Assembly: GCA_011033025.1 (NCBI GenBank)
Contig: WFMF01000008.1
Span: 377,001 to 441,000, forward strand
Length of the DNA: 64,000 nucleotides
Direction: 5' to 3'
Origin: Beroe forskalii
Lineage: Eukaryota > Ctenophora > Nuda > Beroida > Beroidae
Shown here: piece after piece, positions 48,740-59,466 of the stretch
Position numbering within the stretch: the first letter of the stretch is position 1
Layout: each line of letters opens with the position of its first letter
Position numbers and translations under genes: made by a program
The notes under the pieces: model-generated
Seen by the model: the letters and a program-made list of their open reading frames with translations, nothing else
Told to the model about the DNA's origin: nothing
Databases searched by the model: none

Positions 48740-50436
48740 CAGGGGGCTGGCAAGCCCCCGCGGCGTTTTTTCGGAGAACCAACTTTGCTCGGGCCGAAGG
48801 CTGAGTGCTTCACCAGGCCCCGAAGGGAATTGGTGATGGTTAAAAACGTCTGGCTTTCTCGGGCCGAAGACTAGTGGCCCCGAAGGGCCGAGGGTGAGCC
48901 AACATACTTTTTGCTCGGGCCGAAGGCTGAGCGCAAGCCTGAGGACCCGAAGGTCCGAGGGCAGCTCGTTATGGCGTCCAAACGTTAAGCGAGCCTCCGA
49001 GGGCCCGAAGGGCCCTCGGAGGCGAGTCCGTTGCGGTTGAGTATCCGAAGGGCATTAGGACAAGTTTTCGCAACTTTGCTTGCCAGCCCCCAACTATATG
49101 TTTTCATGGAATGGCCATATTTCACGTTAAAATTTGAGTAAGTTCCCGTTGCCGAAATCGCACCAAAATTTGAACATAGCATGTTTAGAGGTCAAAGGTG
49201 CAACTGTCAAAATTTCAGATCGATTGTATTAAAAATGGCCGAGTTATTACAACTTGAATATTGCCAAAATCGAGGGTGTTCTTGTTAAAATGGGTTACGA
49301 CCATATATATACATAGGTATATATATAGGTACCTACATACAAATAGAGAACATTTTAAGGCGAAAAGTATACCCTCTTTAAACGACGATATCTCGAGAAC
49401 CATGCAAGATACAGAGCTCATCGACCCAGCATTGGAAAGAAGAAAGATAGAACTTGCTAGAAGTGACCTTCAAAACTATTTTACGTCACCATAATGACGT
49501 CATAATGACGTCACAAAACCAAGAATTTCAAATGTCGATTTTCCCAAAAATAGGCGTTTTTCAACGCAATTTTTCGGTATGAAGCTTTTGAGATAGAAAA
49601 AAATGCTCCTGTTAGCGCAGAAAGGAAATTTGATGTACTTTCCAAAGATGTGGTCAAAAAGTTCCGGACTCTACGGCATCATTGAGATATTTGCGATTGT
49701 TCGAAGCACTTTGACACGAAAAAATTCCAAAAAATGGCAAAAACGGTGCAGCTAGTGGAGAGGAAACGGGATCACCCAAGAACTTCACCTTTGGATATGT
49801 TGTCGGTCATAGTCCCAATTGTGTTAATGAATGGGTCTCAGATAGCTTATCTAATTTTATGACGTAATTATGACGTCATCAGTAATGTTAGGTAACGCGA
49901 ATTTTTTACAAGTGATTTGACGCCACAAAAACGCTGAAGCTGGTGGAGAAAGAACGGGGCCTTCCCTGGACTTCATCTTTAGTTATGTTGTCGGTCATAG
50001 TCCCAAGTGTGCTGTAAAATTGGTCTCATGTGGTTGCTACGATATTATGACGTCATCAGTGGTATGCAGTAATCAAAAATTCACATACGTTACAACAGTT
50101 GCTTTCTTCGCATTTGCAAACCTATACTTAGCATTCATTGGAGTTTGAGTGCTTCAAATTAGCAAAGAAAAAGGGTGATATTTTTTCCAAAAACCAAAAA
50201 GGATTTGGTTGTTCTGGGCGCGGCGTTTTTGCTGAAAAACCAATGATATAATAAAAAAGCGACGGTTTAAACGGCCGCAACGTCACTTCGAAGCGCTTTT
50301 TGTTGCTCTAAAACAAAGCTGAGCACTTGAAGTGACGGTGCGGCCGTTTAAACCGTCGCTTTTTTATTATATCATTGGTTTTTCAGCAAAAACGCCGCGC
50401 CCAGAACAACCAAATCCTTTTTGGTTTTTGGAAAAA
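48740..50436. mobile_element. 1697-bp insertion with a GC-rich left end and palindromic right end
   Basis: The insertion is defined by comparison with 44190-44215: the empty site aaacatatcaatt is split after aaacat and resumes atatcaatt, giving at most a 2-bp AT duplication. The left terminus is a hairpin (gggggctggcaagccccc). The first 350 bp are GC-rich and closed by an inverted gcttgccagccccc at 49077-49090. The middle 1.1 kb has no coding frame. The right end is a palindrome of about 265 bp. The class is unclear: the 2-bp AT target and the hairpin do not fit hAT, PIF or Helitron rules well. Confidence 0.8.
48743..49090. repeat. GC-rich palindrome cluster bounded by inverted repeats
   Basis: The segment is framed by gggggctggcaagc and gcttgccagccccc. 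It is filled with imperfect palindromes of the type ctcgggccgaaggctgag and gagggcccgaagggccctc. Its base composition is very different from the AT-rich surroundings. It has no coding frame. Confidence 0.8.
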
Positions 50437-50441
50437 ATATC
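50177..50441. repeat. Near-perfect 265-bp palindrome
   Basis: Arms of about 112 bp match with about one mismatch. The left arm starts gatattttttccaaaaacc and contains gggcgcggcgtttttgctg and gcgacggtttaaacggccgc. The right arm is its reverse complement ending ggtttttggaaaaaatatc. The loop is about 35 bp around 50297-50330. The match runs through atatc, which belongs to the target flank at the right side. Confidence 0.9.
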
Positions 50442-51619
50442 AATTATAGTGTTACCATGTTACCAGACCATGGGCACCGTTTCACTGTTGCTTTTCTGCT
50501 GTGCACATCGTAAGCTGGGCTATATTTACACTGACAGATTCATCAACCCACTGATATATCTGTAGATCGAAGAGTTCACTACGAAAGTCTTCCAATCTAT
50601 CAGACCGGTATGAGTACAAATTTCTGCTTGATGTGGGTCGCTTCTTCACCAACCCATTGGAACAGGATACAGTGCCAGACAACCATACAACTATATGGTA
50701 TTGTCCTGCATTATTTACCAATTACTTCACTCTCTCCACGACCAGATCAATATCTGTACCGTGATCATGTTTGAACTGCGTTGATGGCCGTGTTCATGGA
50801 AGCCTGGGTCCAAGACTGTCGAGTTGTCTTCTATACCTGTAGCTGCCACCAATCTTCTTAAAAGTCTTCGTACGTGCCATTGTCGTAAGTTTTTCTAATA
50901 AAAACGATGTGAATTAACTTTTAACATAGCAATTTTTGTCCAATGGCACGGCAAAATTTTGGTCAAATGGGACATCCGATTTATGATAACACATCTTATC
51001 TCATTTTACCAAAAACGGTATCCTATACAAGAACCACTCTTATGGTGGAATAGTGGTTTAAAAAGAATCGCGAGAAATTTTTAAGTGTAATTAAGATCTG
51101 TAGGGTATTGTCCTGCATCATTTACCAATAATTGCTTCACTCTCCCCACACCCAAATCAATATCTGTACCCAGATCATGTTAAGTTGTCATTTCCTATAT
51201 AGAAACAAATACTATTATCTGAGTATCTGAAAATGATCCCGCAGAATCGACAGTGTTGAAATTCTGAATCGACAGTGTTGAAATTATGAATCATTGTTGA
51301 AATTCCGCCTTTTTGATAAGTATGTTTAATGTATCCTCTAGGTAGCAGAGGACATGGCGGCTTCTCAATCCACCCCATATTGATGAGATCATCAGGAATT
51401 CACCCATGTAGAATTGCTAAAACACAAGTTTTGAATTAAGTGAATGCTCAAGTATTCAGAAATATTGTAAAGCTAAAGATTATTCGTTTATTCTGTGCCC
51501 CTTTTTGAGTTTATGGATCCAGTTGGATTTCTTTTTCCTCCTTTGAATCTTATTCTTTTCACAATACTATAATATAATGTATAAAATATTTTATTTAAGA
51601 TGAAATGATGAAGAACACA

Positions 51620-53030
51620 CAAATTGTTCATTGTAATCATTCTATTAGTTCTTCTTGGTTGGCCCTTTGTGATGTTGTGCGGCTGAAACCACCAGGCTCT
51701 GCTAACAGAGGATATATCTGCTCAATAATGAGGTCTTTTGGATGGCGGGTGACTGAGTGGTGGATATCTGTCTCTGAGCTTGAGAGCGTGGAACTACCAG
51801 GGTTGGGGAGAGTGTGAGAAGGTTTGGTACCCATGATGGGTGTTGAGTGTAATGGGAGTTACAGTAACAGGTCATGGTCAGTGCTGGCTGTGGGCCAACA
51901 TTTCCCATTCCTAAGATTTGAGATTTGGCAATCCCAGGTTCATGTTGGATTGTCTACCGACTTTCTATTTATAAAATAGATATCTAAAGAGTAATAATAA
52001 TAAGAATGGATCATTTTCGGGTTTTCAGATAGAAAATAATAATGTAATATGATAATATGAGACATACACGCAGAACATACACGCCATTTCTATATAAATT
52101 TTATGAATTTTATCCAATGTTCTCCAGAAAGCTTTTGAGCAGCTCTTTTGGGTGGCTCTGAGCACGGGGGCTCGACCTAGCAATTATGCAAACCTTCATC
52201 CCAATATGTCCTTGTTGCAGTTTCCGTGTGGCAAGATGATTCCAAATTGTCCATAATACTGACGTAACACCTCGTCCCAAGTCCCATGTCCAGAGTTGCG
52301 CGATGTTCTTCCCCTTCTGCCTCCTCCCAACTATACCCCTGGGATCTTTGTGGTGGCCTTCCTCCCAACTATACCCCTGGGAGCCCTGGGGTGGCTTTCC
52401 TCCCAACTATACCCCTCGGAGCACTGGAGTGGCAACTCTGGACTACTAAACCACGGCGTGGTGGTTCTACTGGCTGGTGGGGCATTCGGAACCGTGAGAG
52501 TGGCTCCTGGTCGCAGAAAGGTGACCAAACTGCTGTATCCTTGGACCACTGTGTGGTGATCCCTGGCCTCAGGAAGGTGGCCAGCAGGGTCCATTACCTC
52601 CTCTCCCATCTGACCATGGCCTATCTGGTCATGTAGGTTAAAAAACCTGTCTATGGCCACCATCATCGCTGCGAATTCTGAAGGAGAATTCGTCCTTCTT
52701 GATCTCTGATTCTGTGTACCTGGTCCCTCAGGGCTGAGAATGCCGCCAAGACGAACTTCTCGTTCGATCGCTTCACCCGACTTTCTATCTACCGACTTTC
52801 TATCTATAAAATAGATATCTAAAGAATAATATTATGATAATATGAGGCACAGTTCACACAAGCCATTTCTATTATATAATAAACTTTATGAATTTAAAAA
52901 TTGGTTCAACCAAAACATGACCTCTGAACCTATCTCCATAGTCATACAGAATTTCCTCTCCTGATAGAATCACTCGTGTAGTCACGAGTGACTGTAATAT
53001 GATCATCCTTGTCAAGAACTGAATAATTGA
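51620..53030. other. No recognised gene; short tandem repeat at 52317-52436
   Basis: A unit of about 39 bp with cctcccaactatacccctgg is repeated three times. A GC-richer plus-strand frame (52296-52559) ends VRVAPGRRKVTKLLYPWTTVW, which is exon-like, but no acceptor or partner exon supports it. The rest is AT-rich and unassigned. It may hold upstream sequence of the asparaginyl-tRNA synthetase gene. Confidence 0.35.
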
Positions 53031-53645
53031 CTTTGACACTAGTTGGCTTTGACATCAGTTGACTTTGACACCAGTTGACTTTGATATCAGTTGACTTTGA
53101 CACTAGTTAACTTTGGCACAAATTGACTTTGACACCAGTTGACTTTGACACCAGTTGACTTTGCCACCAACTGACTTTGACTCCAGTTGACTTTGACACC
53201 AGTTGACGTTGACACCTGTTGTAACTTTAAAACCAGTTGACTTTGACGCCAGTTTACTTTGACACCAGTTCACTTTGACACCAATTTTCGGTATGTGTCC
53301 CATATAACTCCGGCTGAGTGACTTCACAGATCTAAACGTCAATTTTTCTGTATCCTAAACCTAAATCTGGCCCTAACCAAAACCCTAACCTTAATCCTTA
53401 CCCTAACCCTAACAGATCCTGACCCTAATCCTAACCTTAACCCTTACCCTTAAAGCGCTAGGTGCGCTTAAATGTATTTTTCTGAGTGACGTCATTGTCA
53501 TAGATAATGAAGAGCCCAGAGTTATATGGGACACTAGCCCAATTTACTTTGACACCAGTTGACTTTGACACCAGGTGACTTTGACACCAGTTGACTTTGA
53601 CACCAGTTTACTTTGACGCCAGTTTACTTTGACAACAGTTCTTCC
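53030..53645. repeat. 16-bp minisatellite, interrupted by a MITE
   Basis: About 25 units of ccagttgactttgaca with point changes, at 53035-53281 and again at 53548-53645. The gap is the insertion at 53290-53539. Confidence 0.9.
53290..53539. mobile_element. 250-bp hAT-type MITE with telomere-like core, copy A
   Basis: The terminal inverted repeats are ggtatgtgtcccatataact and agttatatgggacactagcc. The flanking 8 bp are caattttc (53282-53289) and caatttac (53540-53547), a target duplication with one mismatch. The core at 53376-53455 holds degenerate CCCTAA repeats. Length is identical to copy B at 57288-57537. Confidence 0.85.
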
Positions 53646-54100
53646 TGACACCTTTTACTTTTAATACTGAAACCCGTTTCCAATGATACCGTTTCTCATT
53701 GGTATAGTACTGAAACCAGTTGAATGTTAACAATCAAAAACAATCAAATTTGAGCGATGTATGATAGTAAGAAGTAGCAGATTCCTACGTAACGTTGTAT
53801 CCTGTACCTTTTCCTCAAACTATACGGTGTAAGTCCGCAAATTCTAATGTGATAAGTCGAACATTATTCTTTTTTTAATAATAATCCAAGCATTTCGAGG
53901 GAGCGCGAGCTATGCTCATTTCTATGCAAATTTTGTGTGATTTTATCGTTATTATTAGATATTGATTCGTTTATTAAGTTGAATCATTATTATTTATATC
54001 ATTTACTGCATCACAAAATACCTTACTGCGCAGGAACAAAAGGATCACATCTCCCAGAACTACACAAATACCTCAGTCGCTGATCTACGGAATTGGAAGA

Positions 54101-57100
54101 ATGTCTACTGACCAGGTGAATATTAATTGAATGTAGCCTCAAAGTACAAGGCCGAACCGAAAACATAACTGTCTCTTACCATCAAGTGATATCTTTGAGC
54201 CATGTCACCATCAAGTGATAACTTTGAGCTATGATAATGACGTCTCTATAACACCATCAAGTGATATCTTTGAGCCATATCGCCAAGTGAGACCCTATGA
54301 AATGGCACACAATAACACATGCCCTTCTCAGACTGACACCGCGCCAATCTACACATCGGAGACTAGTGGAAGTGATAAGGACGGACTAGGAACCTTGGAT
54401 AACCCTTTCAAAACTCCACTGCAGGCCCTCCGACACTGGGCTAAGGTAAACTCTGCTCTATTTGAGATGAGCCTGTGACTGTTGCTCATTGATCAGTAGT
54501 ACGATTCAAAAGATTATTGTCATCGTTTTGACCTAAACGAGAATTACTCTCGTCTAGAACTACTATTTTGTTCGCAATTGTACGTAGTACAGTTTAAATT
54601 CGATAGAAATGTTGTCACGTAAATCTGCTATTGCTAGTTTTTTGACTTTTTTGTTATATAAATTTTGCACTTTTTGAGTGTAACCACTCACTAATTGCGC
54701 GTGCTAAGCTGCGCTTATTTCTCGAGCGTGGGAAGATTTGATGTAGTGCGTTCAGGGGGGTAAATTTGATATGAAGCAGCTTTGAATTATAAATTTTGAT
54801 GTGAACAGCAGCCTCTGAAAACTGATATTTCTTACCTAAGGATGCCCCACCTACGATATACGTAGACAGTAAGGAGGAAGGAGAAAAGTATTCTGTCATT
54901 TCTCAGGCTCAGATGAAGAAAATAACAAAGATATACCAAAGAGAGGTAAATTGGCTGAATCATTAAATTTCCTCCTTTTCCCGACCTCCAAAAGAGGTTC
55001 TGTCCGTTAACTACATTAATATTTCTTCTCATTACGTCTATCGTGTTGCCAAGAAGTTGCTATACACTTTCACTCTGTTGCTAATTAGTTGCTATGCAGG
55101 TTGCTAAAGCGGGCGGTAAAGCCAAGAAAGAGGCAGAGGAGGCTGCGAAACGCGAAGCTAACCTGGAAGAAAGTAAGAACATTGTAATCAGTGAGGACAC
55201 TTCGCTACCTACTGCTCGGTGTAGCAAGATAGGTGCCTTAGATCAGCTGAGAGACCAAAGAGTCAAGGTGGGTGCACTGTTTTTTGATTTCCAGGCTAGT
55301 TTCTTACTTACACCTCATTCAATAAGGGCTTCAGTCTGATATGCCAGTTGTAAGTTACAAATGTACATTCTGTGGTTTTCATATTAACTCTTGATATGAA
55401 TCACTGTCCAGATAACCACCCTTCTCTGCCCCTGACTTCCTCCTGTAACCCAGGTATTCGGATGGGTACACAGGCTCCGGAGACAGGGAAAGAACCTGAT
55501 GTTTGTGGTACTGCGGGACGGTACGGGATTCCTGCAGACCATACTCAGTGACGACCTCTGTAAAACGTACGAAGCGCTGCTGCTGGCTACAGAATCCTCT
55601 GTGTGTATCTACGGTATGAGTTACTTTCCTTTACATTCAACCATTTGGGATGCAATTCTTGAGTTGTGGGCCGGACAAGCGATTTGGTTCATATACGACG
55701 ATCCCAGGCCAAATGCCAATGAGAGCTAACATTTGTAGCGATAGATCCCCTAATCATAATTCTTGATAGCATGTGAAACATTTCAGTAACTGTAAATGCT
55801 GTGCCCAAAGTCTTGATCAACATTTAAGGGACAGTAGTATTACACATTTCAGGGACAATAATGATCATCATTTCAGGAACCGTAAAGGCAGTCCCTGAAG
55901 GTAAGAACGCGCCAGGAGGTCACGAACTACACGCTGATTTCTGGGAGGTAGTGGGCAGGTCCCCGGCAGGGGGCATTGACAACGTGCTGAACGTGGAGAG
56001 CAACCCTGACGTTATGTACCAGAACAGGCACCTGTGGATCAGGGGCGAGAAGATGAGTAAAGTGTTGAGGGTGCGGAATGCTGCTATCAAGGCTTTCAGG
56101 GATCACTATTACGACAAGTCGTACGTTGAGGTGAGGAAACGTAGTCCTGTGTAGTTTCCTCAAACCTTGTGTGTTGTTTGATGTTTTGATAGTGTATCTT
56201 GGACAAATTTAACTTCCCGGTTCTAACGACCTTCGTACATCAAACACCCATTTAGGCGACACCCCGCCCCTTAACAGATCAAAAACACCCCATTCAGGTG
56301 ACACCCCCAACCCTCGTGCAATGCCAAGTAGAAGGCGGCTCGACCCTCTTCAAATTCGACTATTTCGGCGAGGAGGCGTACCTGACGCAGTCCTCCCAAC
56401 TCTACCTGGAAACGTGTATCCCTGCTCTCGGGGACGTGTACTGCATCGCACAGAGTTATCGAGCTGAGAGCTCCCACACACGGAGACATCTGTCGGAGTA
56501 CACGCACATTGAGGCGGAGATGCCATTCATTACATTCGAGGATTTGTTATCAGGTCCGGGTCCTTCGGTTTAAGTATGATTTTTACCTTATTTTGGAAAC
56601 AAAATATGTGATTTTCTTTCATTCCCTTAATCCTTATTTCCTTTACTAGCATTCTTCCCTTCAGTTGTTATCAGCTCTAGAAGATTTGGTATGTGACACC
56701 GCACAGCGGATCATGACGTCCAGGGACAAGGATCTTGTTCTGGACGTTAACCCCAACTTTAAAGTCCCAAAACGTCCCTTCAAACGGATGGACTATCGGG
56801 AGGCGTTGCAGTATTGCAAGGACAACAACATCACTAAAGACGACGGTGAGTGAATCTTTAAGGTGCAACTCACTTTCGTTGGTCCAAAGTATTTTCAGCG
56901 ATTCCGTGCTATATTCTGATTCTGTGATTTGTGAATGACACAGCCTGAGAAGCAGGCGTATCATTCCGGACAGTGCGACAATATATTTGACCGGTGTCAT
57001 TGCAGGAACTAACTTTGAGTTCGGTGACGACATCCCTGAGTCCCCGGAGCGCCGGATGACTGATATGATCGGAGAGCCTATCCTGCTCTGCCGGTTCCCT

Positions 57101-58228
57101 AAAGAGATGAAGGCATTTTACATGCAGGTGAGAGCTTTGTGTTAATGTTAGGCCCTAACATTTAGGACCCTAACAATGTTAGGGCCCAATGTTACCCCAA
57201 ACCGTTATGGAGCCATGTGGGTTTGCTTCTATTAAGTGGATCTTCCAGTTCCAGGCCATACTTACAGACTTTTCATTCCCATTCAACGGTATGTGTCCCA
57301 TATAACTCTGGCTGAGTGGCGTCACAGACCTAAAGGTCAATTTTTCTGTATCCTTAACCTTACCATGGCCCTAACCAAAACCCTAACCTTAATCCTAACC
57401 CTAACCCTAACAAATCCTGACCCTAATCGTGACCCTAACCCTAGTCCTTAAAGCGCTAGGTGCGCTTAACTATATTTTTCTGACTGACGTCATTATCATA
57501 GATAATGAAGAGCCAGGAGTTATATGGGACACTAGCCCATTCAACTGAATCATTCTCTTAAACCTCCCCTTTTCAGCCGGATTCCAAGGATCCCATCGTA
57601 ACGGAATCAGTGGACCTACTGCTGCCGAATGTTGGGGAGATCATCGGGGGCAGCATGAGGATTTACAATGAAGAGGAGCTCGCAGCTGGCTTCAAAAGAG
57701 AAGGTTCGTACAATTACATTTCTAGCTGTATTAGAGTTTACCATCCTAAGTGCGTAACAATTGGATGGTTTGTTTTGCGGCAAAAATTACGCGCATGATT
57801 TACTTAAGGCACCTGCATCGTTCCGTGTCGATCAAATGAATTGATCGAATGAAAAACGCACATTCCTGTTTTGCGCGGACGTAATCGTAAAAGTGTATTG
57901 TGCGCGTTTTTCGTTTGATCAATCCATTCGATCGACGCAGAACGATGAAACCTTAACCACCTAATGGTTTTTAGTTTCATACATTGTCTGGCGTGCATAT
58001 TCTATTATTCTTTGCAGTAAAAGCCGTGTCAGTTTGTTTATTAGTCCACCCTCCCTAGGCATCAGTCCAGATAATTACTACTGGTATACCGACCAGCGGC
58101 GCTTTGGTACGACCCCTCACGGGGGTTACGGTTTAGGACTGGAACGGTACCTTATGTGGCTCCTCAACTCAAACAACATCCGAGAAACGTGTCTTTACCC
58201 ACGAACAGCAGATCGATGCAAACCGTAA
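54101..58228 (+). CDS. NARS1: Cytosolic asparaginyl-tRNA synthetase (complete, 11 exons)
   Basis: This enzyme charges tRNA-Asn with asparagine in the cytosol. Exons: 54101-54115, 54332-54445, 54841-54945, 55100-55267, 55454-55613, 55877-56130, 56298-56553, 56675-56845, 57006-57127, 57577-57703, 58059-58228. All introns are GT-AG and the joined frame gives 553 residues, close to the 548 of the human enzyme. The N-terminal extension includes [20 protein letters not shown] (about 12-31) and a lysine-rich helix (about 79-100). The OB-fold anticodon-binding domain starts at about 135 ([14 protein letters not shown]). The class II catalytic core follows: motif 1 at about 262-277, motif 2 [19 protein letters not shown] at about 326-344 and motif 3 [10 protein letters not shown] at about 518-527. 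It ends [11 protein letters not shown]. The start ATG is the first in frame, after a short leader, and exon 1 codes only MSTDQ. Introns hold two MITEs and three copies of ccatcaagtgatatctttga (54181-54275). No stop or frameshift is seen. Confidence 0.97.
57288..57537. mobile_element. 250-bp hAT-type MITE with telomere-like core, copy B
   Basis: Same family as 53290-53539, lying in intron 9 of the asparaginyl-tRNA synthetase gene. The perfect 8-bp target duplication cattcaac is at 57280-57287 and 57538-57545. The core carries CCCTAA repeats and the same ccttaaagcgctaggtgcgc segment. Confidence 0.9.
57808..57952. mobile_element. 145-bp TTAA-flanked foldback MITE
   Basis: Lies in the last intron of the asparaginyl-tRNA synthetase gene. 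TTAA is present at 57804-57807 and 57953-57956, the target of piggyBac-type elements. The arms are inverted: tgtcgatcaaatgaattgat pairs with atcaatccattcgatcgacg. No coding. Confidence 0.7.
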
Positions 58229-58429
58229 CTGTGGATCGGTAACAGTGATAGTGCCAAATTTATTTATTTGAGAATTGATGCTTGTTCTAAAAGTTAGTTT
58301 CACTTTGCCATGGTTTATTGAAAGCTCATACTCATAGCATTAAACCCTTTTAGTTGCCTCGTACATTGATAGGACTACTAGACAGGACTAGGAGGATGGA
58401 GGTTATTGCGAAACAGTAACACGTATATG

Positions 58430-58850
58430 AATATCCCTGTAGGGCTCGCGCGCTTCTCCTGTAGGCAGTTCACGTGCAGAAGCGCGCGAGCCAGTGCGTT
58501 CCTAAGCCCGCATAGGTGTGCCATGCGTTACTGCGTATGCGCCGCGCGCTTCCCTACGGAGAAGCGCGCGAACCACACAGGGATATAAATGTTTAAATTT
58601 AGCAATTTGCGTTGCCAGTTGCGCGGCGCGCTTCCTCAGAACAGGGAAGCGCGGCGCGCGCGCGTACGCACACTGCACCTTGGCCTTGACCTATCCGGAA
58701 AAATGCATATTTAGCGCTTTAACTTTTACTTAAGAATTGCTAAACACGTTGACGTATATCCCTGTGTGGCTCGCGCGGCGCGCTTCCCCAGTGTGTCCCG
58801 TAGGGAAGCGCGCGGCGCGTACACACACCTATGCGGGCTTAGGAAACTTA
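58430..58850. repeat. Cluster of CGCG-rich hairpins downstream of the synthetase gene
   Basis: At least four hairpins built from gcgcgcttc / gaagcgcgc, for example cgcgcgcttctcctgt with cagaagcgcgcgag, and gcggcgcgcttcc with ggaagcgcggcgc. The outer segments also pair: ttcctaagcccgcataggtg at about 58499 with cacctatgcgggcttaggaa at about 58832. It is probably one or more nested foldback elements. No coding. Confidence 0.7.
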
Positions 58851-58859
58851 AGAACTAAG

Positions 58860-59466
58860 AGTAGGGTTACGATTTACTTAAACAATCAATAATATCGAAT
58901 TTCGAATGATATGAATTTATCATAATATCAAATAAATCGCATCAAAATTTTATAACACCACAAAAACTGTACGATTTGAATTCTTCTCGAGAAACTGAAA
59001 GTTAAAGCACATTTGCGCCCAAAAAAATCATGCGCGGTGTAATATTAATAAACTTGAAAAGCTCGAGACACCACTCGAAGCGCATAACCAAACTTCCTGG
59101 AAGTGGAAAACTATCAAAAGTAGCAACAACCTTGATTCATATTACTAATACTATATTGGTATGCCATATAATATCACTACATGTGCCAAGTAAATTATTG
59201 AGTAATTGTTAGATTTTAGTTGTTACAAATAAATCCACGTGCTTTAAGGTCAATCAGCTTTATATTTCTCTACTCAGTTAAATGACCATTTGCTTCATCG
59301 ATTTAATTCATCTACTTTACTCACTTAAATGAAAAATTGCTTAAAATTAATTGATTTGAATCATCGATTAAGTTCCTCAGTTCTTCAAATTTTAGTTTAG
59401 CAATATACTTAGTCATTGACTTGACATTAATTGACCTGACCAAGCTATCATTGACTTGTATTAATG
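58860..59466. other. No gene; 3' flank between two convergent genes
   Basis: AT-rich DNA between the plus-strand synthetase gene and the minus-strand glutaredoxin-like gene. No exon is supported. Several gatttaattcat / attaattgatttgaatca repeats occur at 59260-59400. Confidence 0.4.

Noticed and set aside
48743-49090. GC-rich block as rRNA, organelle or bacterial DNA
   Set aside because: It has no rRNA core motif or coding frame, is framed by inverted repeats, and lies inside an insertion defined by an empty site.
52296-52559. Exon of a MICOS26/27 (apolipoprotein O)-like protein
   Set aside because: Only GRRKVTKLLYP resembles it. The frame ends in a stop, with no acceptor and no partner exons.
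53376-53455. True telomere or chromosome end
   Set aside because: The CCCTAA repeats are short, degenerate, internal to a MITE with target duplications, and present twice.
56677-57033. 118-codon minus-strand frame
   Set aside because: It is the antisense shadow of synthetase exons 8 and 9.
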